Source: Actinomycetospora endophytica (GTDB taxonomy: Bacteria > Actinomycetota > Actinomycetes > Mycobacteriales > Pseudonocardiaceae). From it: a stretch of DNA of 64,000 nucleotides. Below the pieces are notes generated by a model. The model saw only the letters and a list, made by a program, of their open reading frames with translations. It was not told the origin of the DNA and made no database searches. Shown here piece by piece: positions 44,807 to 53,884 of this stretch; within the stretch, counting starts at the first letter, position 1, and each line of letters starts with the position of its first letter. Where the stretch lies: positions 248,001-312,000 of the forward strand of contig NZ_JAJNDB010000004.1 in NCBI RefSeq assembly GCF_021026375.1, given 5' to 3'. Position numbers and translations under genes: made by a program.

Positions 44807-44821
44807 CTGGGCTGACCCGCT
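44807..44821 (+). repeat. 15-bp direct repeat, right boundary of the DUF559 cassette
   Basis: CTGGGCTGACCCGCT, identical to 43714-43728, overlapping the last codon (stop) of the POT transporter gene. Confidence 0.75.
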
Positions 44822-46352
44822 ACCGCACCCCGCGCATCGCCCGGCGCACCCACGGCGCCAGCAGCACGAGGACCCCGGCCAGCACGAGGGCCACGATCCC
44901 CAGCGTGGAGAAGTAGGTGCCCTCGACCGAGGGGTCGTAGTAGTCGGCCAGCGTCCCGGCGAGCGCGGACCCGAGCGATACGGAGAGGTAGTACAGCGCG
45001 ATCGTCTGCGAGCGGAAGAGCTCCGGGCCGATACGGGTCGAGAGCGACAGGCCGACCGGCGACAGGTTGAGCTCCGCCAGCGCGAACACCAGCATGATCA
45101 GGACGATCGCGAGCACCGGCGTCGTCGGGCCCGATCCGCCGGCCCACGGCAGGAACAGCAGGAACGCGACGCCCATCCCGCCGGCGCCGAGCGCGAACTT
45201 GATCGGCGTCGACGGCGCCCGGGTCCCGAGCTTGGTCCACATCAGCGCGAACAGGGGCGCCAGCACGATCACGAAGAACGGCTCGAGGGAGTTCACCCAC
45301 TCCGTCGGCATCTCCCAACCGCCGAGCACCCGGTTCAGCCGCTCGTCCGCGTAGAGCTCGACGACCGTGAACTGCTGCTGGAAGAGCGACCAGAACACCA
45401 CACTCGCCAGCCACAGCGGGATGAACGACCGGACCCGGCTGCGCTCGTCGGCGGTCACCCGCCCGTTGGTGAGCAGCAGGACGAAGAGCCCGAGGGCGAT
45501 GAGGGCGACGACGATCGCGACGGCCGTCGACAGGTTGTCCGGGGTGAGCACGCCGAACACGAACAGCAGCACGACGACGACCGCCGCGACCACGACGCCG
45601 ACCACCGGACGGATCCAGGCGCCGGGCGTCAGCGGGTTGGGCACCGTCGACGCGGTGACCGGGAGGTTCCGCCGCCCGGTCACGTAGATCCCGAGCCCGA
45701 TCGCCATCCCGACCGCGGCCAGCCCGAACGCGAAGTGGAAGCCCAGCGTCTGCCGGGTGAGCCCGGTGAGCAGCGGGCCGACCAGCGCGCCGATGTTGAC
45801 GCCCATGTAGAAGATCGAGAAGCCGGCGTCGGCGCGGGGGTCGTCGCGACGGTAGAGCGACCCGACGACGGCGGTCGCCGCGGTCTTCACCCCGCCGGAG
45901 CCGAACGCGACCAGCACGAGGCCGACCGCGACGCCCCCGAGACCCGGGATCAGCGCCAGCGCGATGTGCCCGAGCATGACGGTGCACGCCGCGAAGAAGA
46001 GCGTGCGCTCGGCGCCGAGCACCCGGTCGGCGATCCAGGCGCCCGCGACGCACGCCAGGTACACCATCCCGCCGTAGGCGCCGATGATGCTGGTGGCCTC
46101 GCCCTTGTCGAGCGCGAGTCCGCCCTGGGTGACGCTGTAGTAAAGGTACAGCGTCATCACGGCCTGCATGCCGTAGAAGCTGAAGCGCTCCCACAGCTCG
46201 ACCGAGAACAGGTTGGCCAGCGCGAGCGGGTGGCCGAAGAAGCGGCGATCGGCGGAGAAGTCCTCGCCGGCGTGCGGGGTGCTGGTCGCGACGGAGCCGT
46301 CGGCGGGGTCGTCCGCCGTGGGGCCGTCCGGGGAACCGGGGGTCGTGGTCAC
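44820..46352 (-). CDS. Proton-dependent oligopeptide (POT/PTR) transporter
   Basis: 510 residues from a GTG at 46352; the frame remains open to 46442. After a Thr/Pro/Asp-rich start, FSVELWERFSFYGMQA carries the ExxERF motif of proton-coupled peptide transporters, and GGVKTAATAVVGSLYRRDD follows with the PTR signature-like FSIFYMGVNIGALVGPLL. Fourteen transmembrane segments. It imports di- and tripeptides with protons. No peptidase gene is adjacent on the same strand, although a peptidase lies beyond the DUF559 cassette. Confidence 0.93.
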   Translation of the reverse strand: MTTTPGSPDGPTADDPADGSVATSTPHAGEDFSADRRFFGHPLALANLFSVELWERFSFYGMQAVMTLYLYYSVTQGGLALDKGEATSIIGAYGGMVYLACVAGAWIADRVLGAERTLFFAACTVMLGHIALALIPGLGGVAVGLVLVAFGSGGVKTAATAVVGSLYRRDDPRADAGFSIFYMGVNIGALVGPLLTGLTRQTLGFHFAFGLAAVGMAIGLGIYVTGRRNLPVTASTVPNPLTPGAWIRPVVGVVVAAVVVVLLFVFGVLTPDNLSTAVAIVVALIALGLFVLLLTNGRVTADERSRVRSFIPLWLASVVFWSLFQQQFTVVELYADERLNRVLGGWEMPTEWVNSLEPFFVIVLAPLFALMWTKLGTRAPSTPIKFALGAGGMGVAFLLFLPWAGGSGPTTPVLAIVLIMLVFALAELNLSPVGLSLSTRIGPELFRSQTIALYYLSVSLGSALAGTLADYYDPSVEGTYFSTLGIVALVLAGVLVLLAPWVRRAMRGVR

Positions 46353-46559
46353 GGGCGCACAGCGTGGCCCATCCGAGAGGTCCGCACCAGTGGTCGTCAC
46401 CGAAATGTCACTGCGCGTGGGTGGACGGGACCGCCGTGTCACGCCGTCGGGGTCGTCTCGGCCAGCGGAACGCGGCTCGACGTGGCCGGGTGCCTCCGTC
46501 AGGATGCGGCACGCGTCACATTCGTCACCGACCGAAGTCGCGACGACACGGAGGGCTCC

Positions 46560-48305
46560 ATGTACGTCCAGCAGTACGCGCCGGTACTGGGTTCGCTCGG
46601 CTGGAGCTCACTGGTCGCGGCGTTGCCGCTCCTGGTGCTGTTCGTGCTCCTCGGCGGCCTGCGGGTGCGGGCGTGGCTGGCATCGCTGATCGGCCTCGCG
46701 GTGTCGTTGCTGGTCGCGGTGCTCGTGTACCGCATGCCGGTGGGACAGGCCGTCCTGTCCGGCACCGAGGGCGCCGCGTTCGGCGTCTTCCCGATCCTCT
46801 GGATCGTCGTCAACGCCCTGTGGATCTACCGCATGACGGTGCGGAGCGGCCACTTCGACGTGCTGCGCCGCTCGTTCGGTTCGGTGTCGGACGACCAGCG
46901 GGTCCAGGCGGTCATCATCGCCTTCTCCTTCGGCGCGCTGCTCGAGGCGCTCGCCGGGTTCGGGGCGCCGGTCGCGATCTGCACGATCATGCTCATCGGG
47001 CTGCGCTTCGCCCCGCTCAAGGCGGCGGTGGTGGCCCTCGTCGCGAACACCGCGCCGGTCGCGTTCGGTGCGATCGCGGTGCCGATCACCACGTTGGCGC
47101 AGGTCACCGGCCTGCCGGAGGACGCTCTCGGCGCGGTGATCGGGCGCCAGACCCCGGTGCTCGCGGTCTTCGTGCCGTTCGTGCTGATCGCCCTCGTGGA
47201 CGGGACGCGCGGGCTGCGGCAGGCGTGGCCGGCGGCGCTCGTCGGTGGGCTGTCCTTCGCCATCGCGCAGTTCCTGGTGTCGAACTACCTGTCCGTGCCG
47301 CTGACCGACATCGTCGCCGCACTGGTCTCGGCGGGCGCCGTCGTCCTGCTGGTCCGGGTCACGACGACGACCGCCCCGGCGCCGGTGACGGTGCCCGCTG
47401 GCGCCGACGGCGCCGTCGTCGGGAACGCCGCCGTCGGGAGCGGTGGCGGCGGGACCGGTGACGTCGGGAGCGCTCGCGGCGGGAGCGGTGGCGACGGCCC
47501 CGTCGTCGGGGACGACCTCGACCGGCACGACGACGACGTTCTGGACCGGCCGGCGCGCGACTCGCGCCGCGACGTGCTCCTCGCCTACCTCCCGTACGTG
47601 ATCATCATCGTGCTGTTCTCGGTGCAGCAGATCCCGGCCGTGACGAAGGCCCTCGGCGCCGTGACGGTGAAGTTCGGCTGGCCCGGGCTGGACGTCCGCA
47701 CGCCGTCGGGCTCGCAGGCGTCGTCGGTGGCGTTCTCCTTCAACTGGCTCGCCGCGGCCGGGACGATCCTGCTGATCGCGGGGGTGCTCACCGCGCTCGC
47801 CCTGCGGGTGCGGGGCGGCGACGCGGTCCGCGCGTACGGGGAGACCCTGCGTGAGCTCCGGGCCGCGATCGTGACCGTGATGGCGGTGCTGGCGCTGGCC
47901 TACGTCATGAACCTGTCCGGCCAGACGATCACCATCGGGCAGTGGCTCGCGGCGACCGGAGGGTTCTTCGCGGTGCTCTCCCCGGTGCTGGGGTGGTTGG
48001 GCACCGCGGTCACCGGATCCGACACGTCCGCGAACTCGCTGTTCGGCGCGCTGCAGACCGCCGCCGCACAGCGCTCCGGCCTCGACCCGGTCCTGCTGGC
48101 GTCCGCGAACTCGTCGGGCGGGGTGCTCGGCAAGATGATCTCGCCGCAGAACCTCGCGATCGCCGCGGCGGCCGTCGGGATGGCCGGGAAGGAAGGCGAG
48201 ATCTTCCGACGGGTGCTCCCGTGGAGCGTGATCTTCCTGGCCGGGATGTGCGTGCTGGTGTTCCTGCAGTCCACGCCGGTGCTGGGCTGGATGCTCCCGG
48301 GGTGA
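46560..48305 (+). CDS. lldP: L-lactate permease (LctP family)
   Basis: 581 residues from an ATG at 46560 with GGAGGG just upstream. Twelve or more transmembrane segments and the family motifs GALLEALAGFGAPVAICT, ANTAPVAFGAIAVP, GSDTSANSLFGALQ and SSGGVLGKMISPQNLAIA are clear. It is an H+/L-lactate (glycolate) symporter. A Gly-rich hydrophilic loop of about 60 residues (near 275-335) is longer than usual, with several GxxGS repeats. No lactate dehydrogenase gene or regulator is adjacent. Confidence 0.95.
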   Translation: MYVQQYAPVLGSLGWSSLVAALPLLVLFVLLGGLRVRAWLASLIGLAVSLLVAVLVYRMPVGQAVLSGTEGAAFGVFPILWIVVNALWIYRMTVRSGHFDVLRRSFGSVSDDQRVQAVIIAFSFGALLEALAGFGAPVAICTIMLIGLRFAPLKAAVVALVANTAPVAFGAIAVPITTLAQVTGLPEDALGAVIGRQTPVLAVFVPFVLIALVDGTRGLRQAWPAALVGGLSFAIAQFLVSNYLSVPLTDIVAALVSAGAVVLLVRVTTTTAPAPVTVPAGADGAVVGNAAVGSGGGGTGDVGSARGGSGGDGPVVGDDLDRHDDDVLDRPARDSRRDVLLAYLPYVIIIVLFSVQQIPAVTKALGAVTVKFGWPGLDVRTPSGSQASSVAFSFNWLAAAGTILLIAGVLTALALRVRGGDAVRAYGETLRELRAAIVTVMAVLALAYVMNLSGQTITIGQWLAATGGFFAVLSPVLGWLGTAVTGSDTSANSLFGALQTAAAQRSGLDPVLLASANSSGGVLGKMISPQNLAIAAAAVGMAGKEGEIFRRVLPWSVIFLAGMCVLVFLQSTPVLGWMLPG

Positions 48306-48310
48306 GCTCG

Positions 48311-49216
48311 TCAGGGCGTGCCGACGCGGTGCAGCGCCAGCATCCCGTCGGCCGGCCCGGTCGGGGCCCAGGCCCCGGAGGCCGCCGTCCACGTCTGGCC
48401 GTCGTAGGTCACCCGGTCCAGGGCCAGCCGCGTGGAGTGCCCGACCAGCCACGACGCGATCGACCACCCCGCGGCCGGCTCCTGGCGCCCGGAGAGGCGG
48501 GCGTTGCCCAGCTCGGAGCTCGCCAGCTTGACCACGGACTCCTGCGGCGGCGCGGAGAGGCTCAGCGCCGAGCAGGTCAGCGCGCCCGGCGCCTGCCCGA
48601 GGAACGCGAGGGCGAGGGTCCGCGCCTCGGGTTCGTGGTCGGCGTAGGCCTCGGGGTAGCCGCTGCGCTGCACCTGCTGCGCGGCCTGGGTGACGTCCAT
48701 GGTCGACCAGCCCGGGATGGCGAGCAGGGCGTCGTAGAACTTCGTCGTCGCCGTGACGGTGTCGGTGAGCTGCGCGACGGTGCCCCAGCCCTGGCTCGGC
48801 CGCTGCTGGAAGAGCCCGACCGAGTCGCGGTCCCCGCCCGAGAGGTTCGCGAGCCCGGACTCCTGGATCGCCGTCGAGAGCGCGATGGTGATCGCACGAT
48901 CGGGCGCGCCGAGCTTGCGGCCGACCCCGGCGATGGTCGCCGCGTTGTCCATCTGCTCGGGCGAACCGCTCCACGACGCCCGCAGCCCGGGGGAGTTGGG
49001 CGGCGCGGTGACGGTGCACTGCGGGCTCGCGATGACTCCGGACACCCCGTTCACGACCGCGACGATGATCCCGACGATCGCGAGGACCACCACGACGCCC
49101 AGCGCGACCGGGAGGAGCCACCGCGGCCGGCGGGCCCACAGGTCGCCGGGTCGCGTCGTTCCGGTCACTGTCGGCCCCCGGGTCGTCCTCGCACTCGGTG
49201 ATCCGCAGTCTGTCAT
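48311..49216 (-). CDS. Membrane-anchored lysozyme-like (peptidoglycan hydrolase) protein
   Basis: About 301 residues from the ATG at 49216, or 285 from a GTG at 49168. One transmembrane helix (about 36-58) and an external domain of about 130 residues: DNAATIAGVGRKLG, AITIALSTAIQESGLANL with a candidate catalytic glutamate, and DSVGLFQQRPSQGWG. This pattern marks the lysozyme-like fold of many actinobacterial proteins. The C-terminal part (about 210-300) is unrecognised. The gene is convergent with the lactate permease, 5 nt apart. Substrate is probably peptidoglycan. Confidence 0.75.
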   Translation of the reverse strand: MTDCGSPSARTTRGPTVTGTTRPGDLWARRPRWLLPVALGVVVVLAIVGIIVAVVNGVSGVIASPQCTVTAPPNSPGLRASWSGSPEQMDNAATIAGVGRKLGAPDRAITIALSTAIQESGLANLSGGDRDSVGLFQQRPSQGWGTVAQLTDTVTATTKFYDALLAIPGWSTMDVTQAAQQVQRSGYPEAYADHEPEARTLALAFLGQAPGALTCSALSLSAPPQESVVKLASSELGNARLSGRQEPAAGWSIASWLVGHSTRLALDRVTYDGQTWTAASGAWAPTGPADGMLALHRVGTP

Positions 49217-49405
49217 CCTCGCCGGTTCTGTCCGTGCGAGGCGGGGCCGTCGGGGCCGCCCGGCACCGTTCATCGCACGGCGGACGGCCCAACGACCACT
49301 CGCCGAACGGCCCACACCGTGCTCCCACACCACTCGGCGTCCGCACAGGGTGCGCACAGCGAACGCCCAGCCCGCGGTGATGTGCCCCCCTGATGGTCGG
49401 GGCCC

Positions 49406-51370
49406 GTGACCACCTCCGTGATCCACGCGCCGCCCGTCGACCCGGCGTCCCCGCAGCAGTCCCGGGCCACCGCCCGATGGTTCCGACCAGGGTTCGCCGG
49501 CGTCCTGGTGCTCGCCGGCCTCGTCGACCTGTGGGACCTCGGCGCCAACGGCGACGCGAACACCTTCTACGCCGCCGCGGTGCAGGCCTCGACCCGCAAC
49601 CCGGTGGCCTGGCTGTTCGCCGCGGTCGACGCTCCCGGGTTCATCACCGTCGACAAGCCGCCGGCCGACAACTGGTGGATGGGCCTGTGGGCGAACCTGC
49701 TCGGGTTCTCACCGTGGTCGATGCTGCTGCCGCAGGCGGTGCTCGGGATCGCCTCGGTGGCGCTGCTGGTGCTCACGGTGCGCCGCTGGTCGGGCCCGGG
49801 CGCGGCGCTGACGGCGGGCGTCGTGCTGGCGCTCACCCCCGTCGCGGTGATCATGTTCCGGTTCGACGACCCGGAGCCGATGCTGACGTTCCTGCTGGTC
49901 GCGGCCGCCTACGCGCTCGTGCGGGCGGTCGATGCCGCGGACCGCGCGGCCGGGACCTGGTGGCTCGTCGGCTGCGGGGCGCTCATCGGGCTCGGGTTCC
50001 TGGCCAAGATGGGCGTGGCGATGCTGGTGGTGCCGGCGTTCGCGCTGGTGCACCTCGTCGCGTCCGGGGTGTCCTGGCGGCGCCGCATCGGGCAGCTCGC
50101 CGCCGGCCTCGCAGGCATCGTCGTGGGCGCCGGGTGGTTCCTGGCGCTCGTCGACCTCTGGCCTGCCTCCTCGCGCCCCTGGATCGGCGGTTCGACCGAC
50201 AACTCCCTGCTCCAGCTCGCGGTCGGCTACAACGGCCTGGCGCGCATCGTCGGGCGCTCGGGCGGCGGTCCTGGTGGGGGCGGAGGTCCCGGCCGGGGTG
50301 GTCCCCCCGAGGGGTTCGGTGGCTTCGGCGGTCAGGCCGGCCTCGGCCGGATGTTCTCCGCGGAGTTCGGCGGTCAGATCGCGTGGCTGCTGCCCGCGGC
50401 GCTGCTGGCGCTGGTCGCACTGCTCTGGGTGACCCGCCGGGCCCCCGCGTCCGACCGGCTGCGCGCCGCCGCCGTCCTGTGGGGCGGGTGGCTCGTCGTC
50501 AGCACCGCGGTCTTCTCCTTCATGGAGGGGATCGTCCACTCCTACTACACGATCGTCATGGCGCCCGCGATCGCCGCGCTCGTCGCGATCGGGGCCCGGG
50601 AGGCCTGGCAGCGGCGTGAGGACACGGTGGCCCGCGCGGTGCTGGCCGTCGGGATCCTCGGTACGGCCGTGTGGTCGGCCGTCCTGCTGTGGCGCAGCCC
50701 GACGTTCCTGCCCTGGCTGCCCGCGGCGGTCCTCGTGGCCGGCGTGCTCGCCGCGGCCGTCGTCGTGCTCCCGACGGTGCTCGCGCGCCGCGCCGGGATC
50801 GTCGCGGCGGTGGTGCTCGGCCTCGTCGCAACCCTCGGCGGGGCGAGCGCCTACGCCGTCGAGACCGTCGTGACCCCGCACGCCGGCGCCGAGGCGAGCG
50901 CCGGGCCGACGGTGCGCGACTCCCGCACGGCCCGTTTCGCGGCGATGATGCGGGGCGGTCAGCCGGGCCAGCCGGGTCACGGCGGCGGCTTCGGTGGGTT
51001 CCGCCAGGCCGACCCGCAGGTGGCGTCGCTGCTGCGCGGCACGACCACCGAGTGGTCCGCGGCGACCCCGACGACCATGGCCGCGGCCGGGCTCGAGCTC
51101 GGCAGCAACACGTCGGTCATGGGCCTCGGCGGGTTCTCCGGCTCCGACCCGACGCCGACGCTGCAGCAGTTCCAGGCCGACGTCGCCTCCCACCAGGTGC
51201 GCTACTACGTGGCGCCGGCGGCGAACGGTCGCGGTGGTCGCGGCGGGTTCGGCGGGTTCGGTGGCCGCGGCGCCGCGGTCGCGCCGATCCAGTCGTGGGT
51301 GCAGGCGCACTGGGCCGGCCGCCCGGTCGGCGCCGACACCGTCTACGACCTGGCGGTGGCGCCTCATTAG
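49406..51370 (+). CDS. GT39-type membrane glycosyltransferase (ArnT/PMT-like)
   Basis: 654 residues from a GTG at 49406. Eleven to thirteen transmembrane segments. The first external loop after TM1 has LGANGDANTFYAAAVQAS and VDKPPADNWW, where the acidic residue is the expected catalytic base of polyprenol-phosphate-dependent transferases; RFDDPEPMLTFLL follows. A Gly/Pro-rich loop (near 285-312) and another near 520 interrupt the helices. The external C-terminal domain ends in GG/FGGFGGRG repeats. Such proteins add sugars from lipid carriers to wall polymers or proteins. Substrate unknown. The stop codon lies in a palindromic element. Confidence 0.82.
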   Translation: MTTSVIHAPPVDPASPQQSRATARWFRPGFAGVLVLAGLVDLWDLGANGDANTFYAAAVQASTRNPVAWLFAAVDAPGFITVDKPPADNWWMGLWANLLGFSPWSMLLPQAVLGIASVALLVLTVRRWSGPGAALTAGVVLALTPVAVIMFRFDDPEPMLTFLLVAAAYALVRAVDAADRAAGTWWLVGCGALIGLGFLAKMGVAMLVVPAFALVHLVASGVSWRRRIGQLAAGLAGIVVGAGWFLALVDLWPASSRPWIGGSTDNSLLQLAVGYNGLARIVGRSGGGPGGGGGPGRGGPPEGFGGFGGQAGLGRMFSAEFGGQIAWLLPAALLALVALLWVTRRAPASDRLRAAAVLWGGWLVVSTAVFSFMEGIVHSYYTIVMAPAIAALVAIGAREAWQRREDTVARAVLAVGILGTAVWSAVLLWRSPTFLPWLPAAVLVAGVLAAAVVVLPTVLARRAGIVAAVVLGLVATLGGASAYAVETVVTPHAGAEASAGPTVRDSRTARFAAMMRGGQPGQPGHGGGFGGFRQADPQVASLLRGTTTEWSAATPTTMAAAGLELGSNTSVMGLGGFSGSDPTPTLQQFQADVASHQVRYYVAPAANGRGGRGGFGGFGGRGAAVAPIQSWVQAHWAGRPVGADTVYDLAVAPH

Positions 51371-51444
51371 GTGCGCTGTCGCGCTCGTGAGCAGTAATTG
51401 ACGCCAGAGCATCAATTACTGCTCACGAGCGCGGAGCGCACCTA
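51368..51444. repeat. Long palindrome of the TGAGCAG-AATTGA family, left of the hydrolase gene
   Basis: Inner 21-bp perfect arms (51381-51401 and 51412-51432) and outer 10-bp arms TAGGTGCGCT/AGCGCACCTA (51368-51377, 51435-51444). It includes the stop of the glycosyltransferase gene and ends 15 nt before the next start. It is probably also a terminator. Confidence 0.88.
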
Positions 51445-51459
51445 CGGCATGATCGGGAG

Positions 51460-52599
51460 GTGACGCTCGCCCGGATCGCGCTCGGCACGATCGGGGCCGC
51501 CGGTGGGGTGGCGCTGCTCGTCGTCGTGGTGGGGACGTTCCTGCCGCGCATCCCGGTGATCGGGTTCCTGGGGTCGTTCGTCTCCGGCCAGTACCCGGTG
51601 CACGTCGTCGCGGCGGCGTGCGCCGGGGTCGGGGTGGGCCTCGGGCTGATCGCGCTGGACGTGCCGCGGCTCGGGGTGGTCGTGGCCGTCGTCGCCGGGA
51701 TGGCCCTGGTCGGCGGGCTCGTCGTGCTCGGCGCGCTGCAGGCGACGGCCCGGGCCGAGGGGGTGCGGATCCACTGGCTCGAGGCCCTCACGGCGGTCGA
51801 CCAGTCCGGCGCGGCCCCCGACGCCACGGTGCGCTACCGGCCCGGTCTCGACCTCGACGTCACGCTGCCGCCCGGCCCGGGCCCGCATCCGGTGATGGTG
51901 TGGGTGCACGGCGGCAGCTGGGTGCGCGGCGAGCGGACCGACCGCGAGCGCAGCAACCGCTGGTACGCCGACCACGGCCTGGCGGTGGTCTCGGTGCAGT
52001 ACCGGCTGCCCGGCGATCCCGGACTGCCCGGCGCCACCCTCGGCGAGGCCCAGCGCGACGACGTGGCCGCGGCGCTCGCGTGGGTCCGCGGTCCGGGTCA
52101 GGAGTACGGGCTCGATCCGGCGGCCGTGACGTTGGCGGGTCAGTCGGCCGGGGCCACGCTGGCGCTGTCGACGGCGGCGGCGCTGGTCGGGGTGCCCGGC
52201 GCGACCCTCCCGACGTCGGCCCCGCCGCAGCCGCCCGCCGCCGTCGTCGCCTTCTACCCGGTCGTCGACATGCGGCTGATCGCGCCCGGACTGCAGGACG
52301 CCGTCTTCGGCGGGCCGGCGGGGTCCGTGCCCGCGCTGACCCGGGCCGCGTCGCCCACCGACCTCGTCGCCGGGAACCTGCCGCCGACGATGCTCGTCGT
52401 GGGGGCCGCGGACAACTTCATCCGCGCCGACCTCGTCCGCGGCCTCGACGCCGACCTGCGCGCCGCGGGCGTTCCCGGCCGGCTGCTGCAGATCCCGTAC
52501 GCCGACCACGTCTTCGACCATCCCTACGGCTCGCCGGGCGGCCAGATCGCCCGCCCCGCAGTGATCGCGTTCGCCAGGAGGTGCGCTCCGCGCCTGTGA
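51460..52599 (+). CDS. Membrane-anchored alpha/beta hydrolase (HSL-type)
   Basis: 379 residues from a GTG at 51460, with GGGAGG touching it. Three or four N-terminal transmembrane segments (residues 1-95) precede a hydrolase domain with the oxyanion motif WVHGGSW, the nucleophile elbow GQSAG and late Asp/His (GAADNFIRADL and YADHVFDHP). This is the hormone-sensitive-lipase branch; an ester of a lipid or drug is a likely substrate. The last residues (RCAPRL) and the stop come from a palindromic element, and a related palindrome lies just before the gene. Confidence 0.85.
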   Translation: MTLARIALGTIGAAGGVALLVVVVGTFLPRIPVIGFLGSFVSGQYPVHVVAAACAGVGVGLGLIALDVPRLGVVVAVVAGMALVGGLVVLGALQATARAEGVRIHWLEALTAVDQSGAAPDATVRYRPGLDLDVTLPPGPGPHPVMVWVHGGSWVRGERTDRERSNRWYADHGLAVVSVQYRLPGDPGLPGATLGEAQRDDVAAALAWVRGPGQEYGLDPAAVTLAGQSAGATLALSTAAALVGVPGATLPTSAPPQPPAAVVAFYPVVDMRLIAPGLQDAVFGGPAGSVPALTRAASPTDLVAGNLPPTMLVVGAADNFIRADLVRGLDADLRAAGVPGRLLQIPYADHVFDHPYGSPGGQIARPAVIAFARRCAPRL

Positions 52600-52652
52600 G
52601 CAGAAATTGATGCCATAGCGTCAATGTGTGCTCACGAGCGCGCAGCGCACCT
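52579..52652. repeat. Palindrome of the TGAGCAG-AATTGA family, right of the hydrolase gene
   Basis: Outer arms AGGTGCGCT and AGCGCACCT (52579-52587, 52644-52652), with inner partial arms around ATTGA...TCAAT. It shares the outer arms and the order of motifs with 51368-51444 but is less regular. It encodes the hydrolase C-terminus and stop. Confidence 0.85.
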
Positions 52653-52678
52653 ACGTCGAGACCTCAGGAGGAAACCGC

Positions 52679-53503
52679 ATGACCAGCCCCGTCCTCGTCA
52701 CCGGTGCCCGCGGCACGGTCGGCTCCGGCGTCGTCGCGGGCCTGCGCGCCGCCGGGGTCGCGGTCCGCGCCGCGGGCCGCGACCCCGAGCAGCTCGAGGT
52801 GCCCGACGACGTGGCCCGGGTCCGGCTCGACCTCGCCGACCCGACGTCGTTCGGCCCGGCGCTCGACGGCGTCCGCGCGGTGTTCTGTTACGTGACCGGG
52901 GAGCTCGACGGCTTCGCCGCGGCGGCCGCCCGGGCGGGGGTCGAGCACGTCGTCCTGCTGTCCTCGGAGTCGGTGCTCACCGAGACCGACCCGGTCCCCG
53001 GCGGGCTCGCCGCCCATCACGCCGACGCGGAGGTCGCGCTGCGGGGCGCGGGGCTCCCGACGACGGCGCTGCGCCCGGGCGCGTTCGACCGCAACACCTT
53101 TCAGTGGTGGTCCGGGATCCAGGCCGGCGTGGTGGAGCTGCCCTACCCGCACGCGTCGACGTCCCCGATCGACGAGCGCGACATCGCCGACGTCGCCGTG
53201 GCGGCCCTGCTCGGCCCGCCCGCGGACGAGTCGCCGCACCTGACCGGGCCGGAGTCGATGACCTTCGCGGAGCAGGTCGGGATCGTCGCGACCCACCTCG
53301 GCCGGGCGGTCGAGGTCCGGGACGAGGGCCCGACGGCGGCCCGGCAGCGGATGACCGCGTTCGTACCCGGGCCGGTGGTCGACTCGCTGCTCCGCTACTG
53401 GGCGGAGTTCGCCGACGGCCCCGCTCCGATCACCACCGAGGTCGCCGAACGCACCGGTCACCCGGGCAGGAGCTACGCCTCCTGGGTCGCCGACACGCTG
53501 TGA
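52679..53503 (+). CDS. NmrA-like NAD(P)-binding protein (atypical SDR)
   Basis: 274 residues from an ATG at 52679 with AGGAGG. The Rossmann motif is VTGARGTVGSGVV near the start, followed by RDPEQLE and VRLDLADPTSFGPAL. There is no YxxxK catalytic pair, as in NmrA/HSCARG-type proteins and quinone oxidoreductase QOR2-like enzymes. They bind NADP(H) and either reduce quinones or sense redox state. It stands alone after the hydrolase palindrome. Confidence 0.85.
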   Translation: MTSPVLVTGARGTVGSGVVAGLRAAGVAVRAAGRDPEQLEVPDDVARVRLDLADPTSFGPALDGVRAVFCYVTGELDGFAAAAARAGVEHVVLLSSESVLTETDPVPGGLAAHHADAEVALRGAGLPTTALRPGAFDRNTFQWWSGIQAGVVELPYPHASTSPIDERDIADVAVAALLGPPADESPHLTGPESMTFAEQVGIVATHLGRAVEVRDEGPTAARQRMTAFVPGPVVDSLLRYWAEFADGPAPITTEVAERTGHPGRSYASWVADTL

Positions 53504-53545
53504 TCGCGACGCGCCGGACCGCTCACGTTCACTATCCGGTAACCC

Positions 53546-53573
53546 TTGACGCTGTCCGGCCAACGAGTAGTGT
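53546..53573 (+). promoter_or_regulatory. Promoter-like -35/-10 pair
   Basis: TTGACG and TAGTGT with a 16-nt spacer, reading right into a stretch with no evident gene. Confidence 0.45.
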
Positions 53574-53847
53574 CGGCCCGGTCGATGTGGTCCCGATCAC
53601 ATGGTTTGAGCCGATACCGAGAGTCCGTGGATCGACCGCAGAGGCTGGCCGAGAGCCCCGACGAGGAGGCAGGTGATCCATTGATCGCAGGGACCATCCC
53701 GTACCGGACCGGCCAGTCACGCTCGTCGGAGCCAGACCGCCCGTAGCCCCCGAGGCACGGAAGCGGCACGCCCACGAGAGCGCAACCCCACGAGCGGTGG
53801 GCCGGTGACCTGGAACGGGTCCCGAATCCGAACGTTCCTCCGAGAAC

Positions 53848-53884
53848 GGGACGGCGTCACCCCGACACGGGGAGGCGCCGTCCC
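53848..53884. terminator. Hairpin after the SDR gene
   Basis: GGGACGGCG pairs with CGCCGTCCC, and inside it CCCCG pairs with CGGGG around an ACA loop. It lies 23 nt beyond the minus-strand SDR stop and would also end a transcript from the 53546 promoter. Confidence 0.65.

Larger units (their letters stand above)
43714..44821. mobile_element. Putative cassette: direct repeat, palindrome, DUF559 gene, palindrome, direct repeat
   Basis: 1108 bp bounded by identical 15-bp direct repeats, each followed inward by a 74-nt palindromic element in the same orientation (67 of 74 identical). One gene for an endonuclease-like protein lies inside. There is no transposase or integrase. Both flanking genes end within the boundaries and stay intact, so the unit is inserted exactly between two convergent genes. 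Mobility is inferred from structure only. Confidence 0.5.

Noticed and set aside
44656-44916. 86-residue frame containing ADVDHHTDNAGPLDAI
   Set aside because: Reads through the palindrome into the antisense of the POT gene; no ribosome site. Used only as evidence for the frame of the element.
53585-53746. Possible small protein downstream of the 53546 promoter
   Set aside because: No ribosome-binding site, atypical composition and no recognisable domain.
53620-53860. Riboswitch (c-di-AMP, TPP or cobalamin type)
   Set aside because: None of the conserved cores I know is present and no downstream gene lies on that strand.
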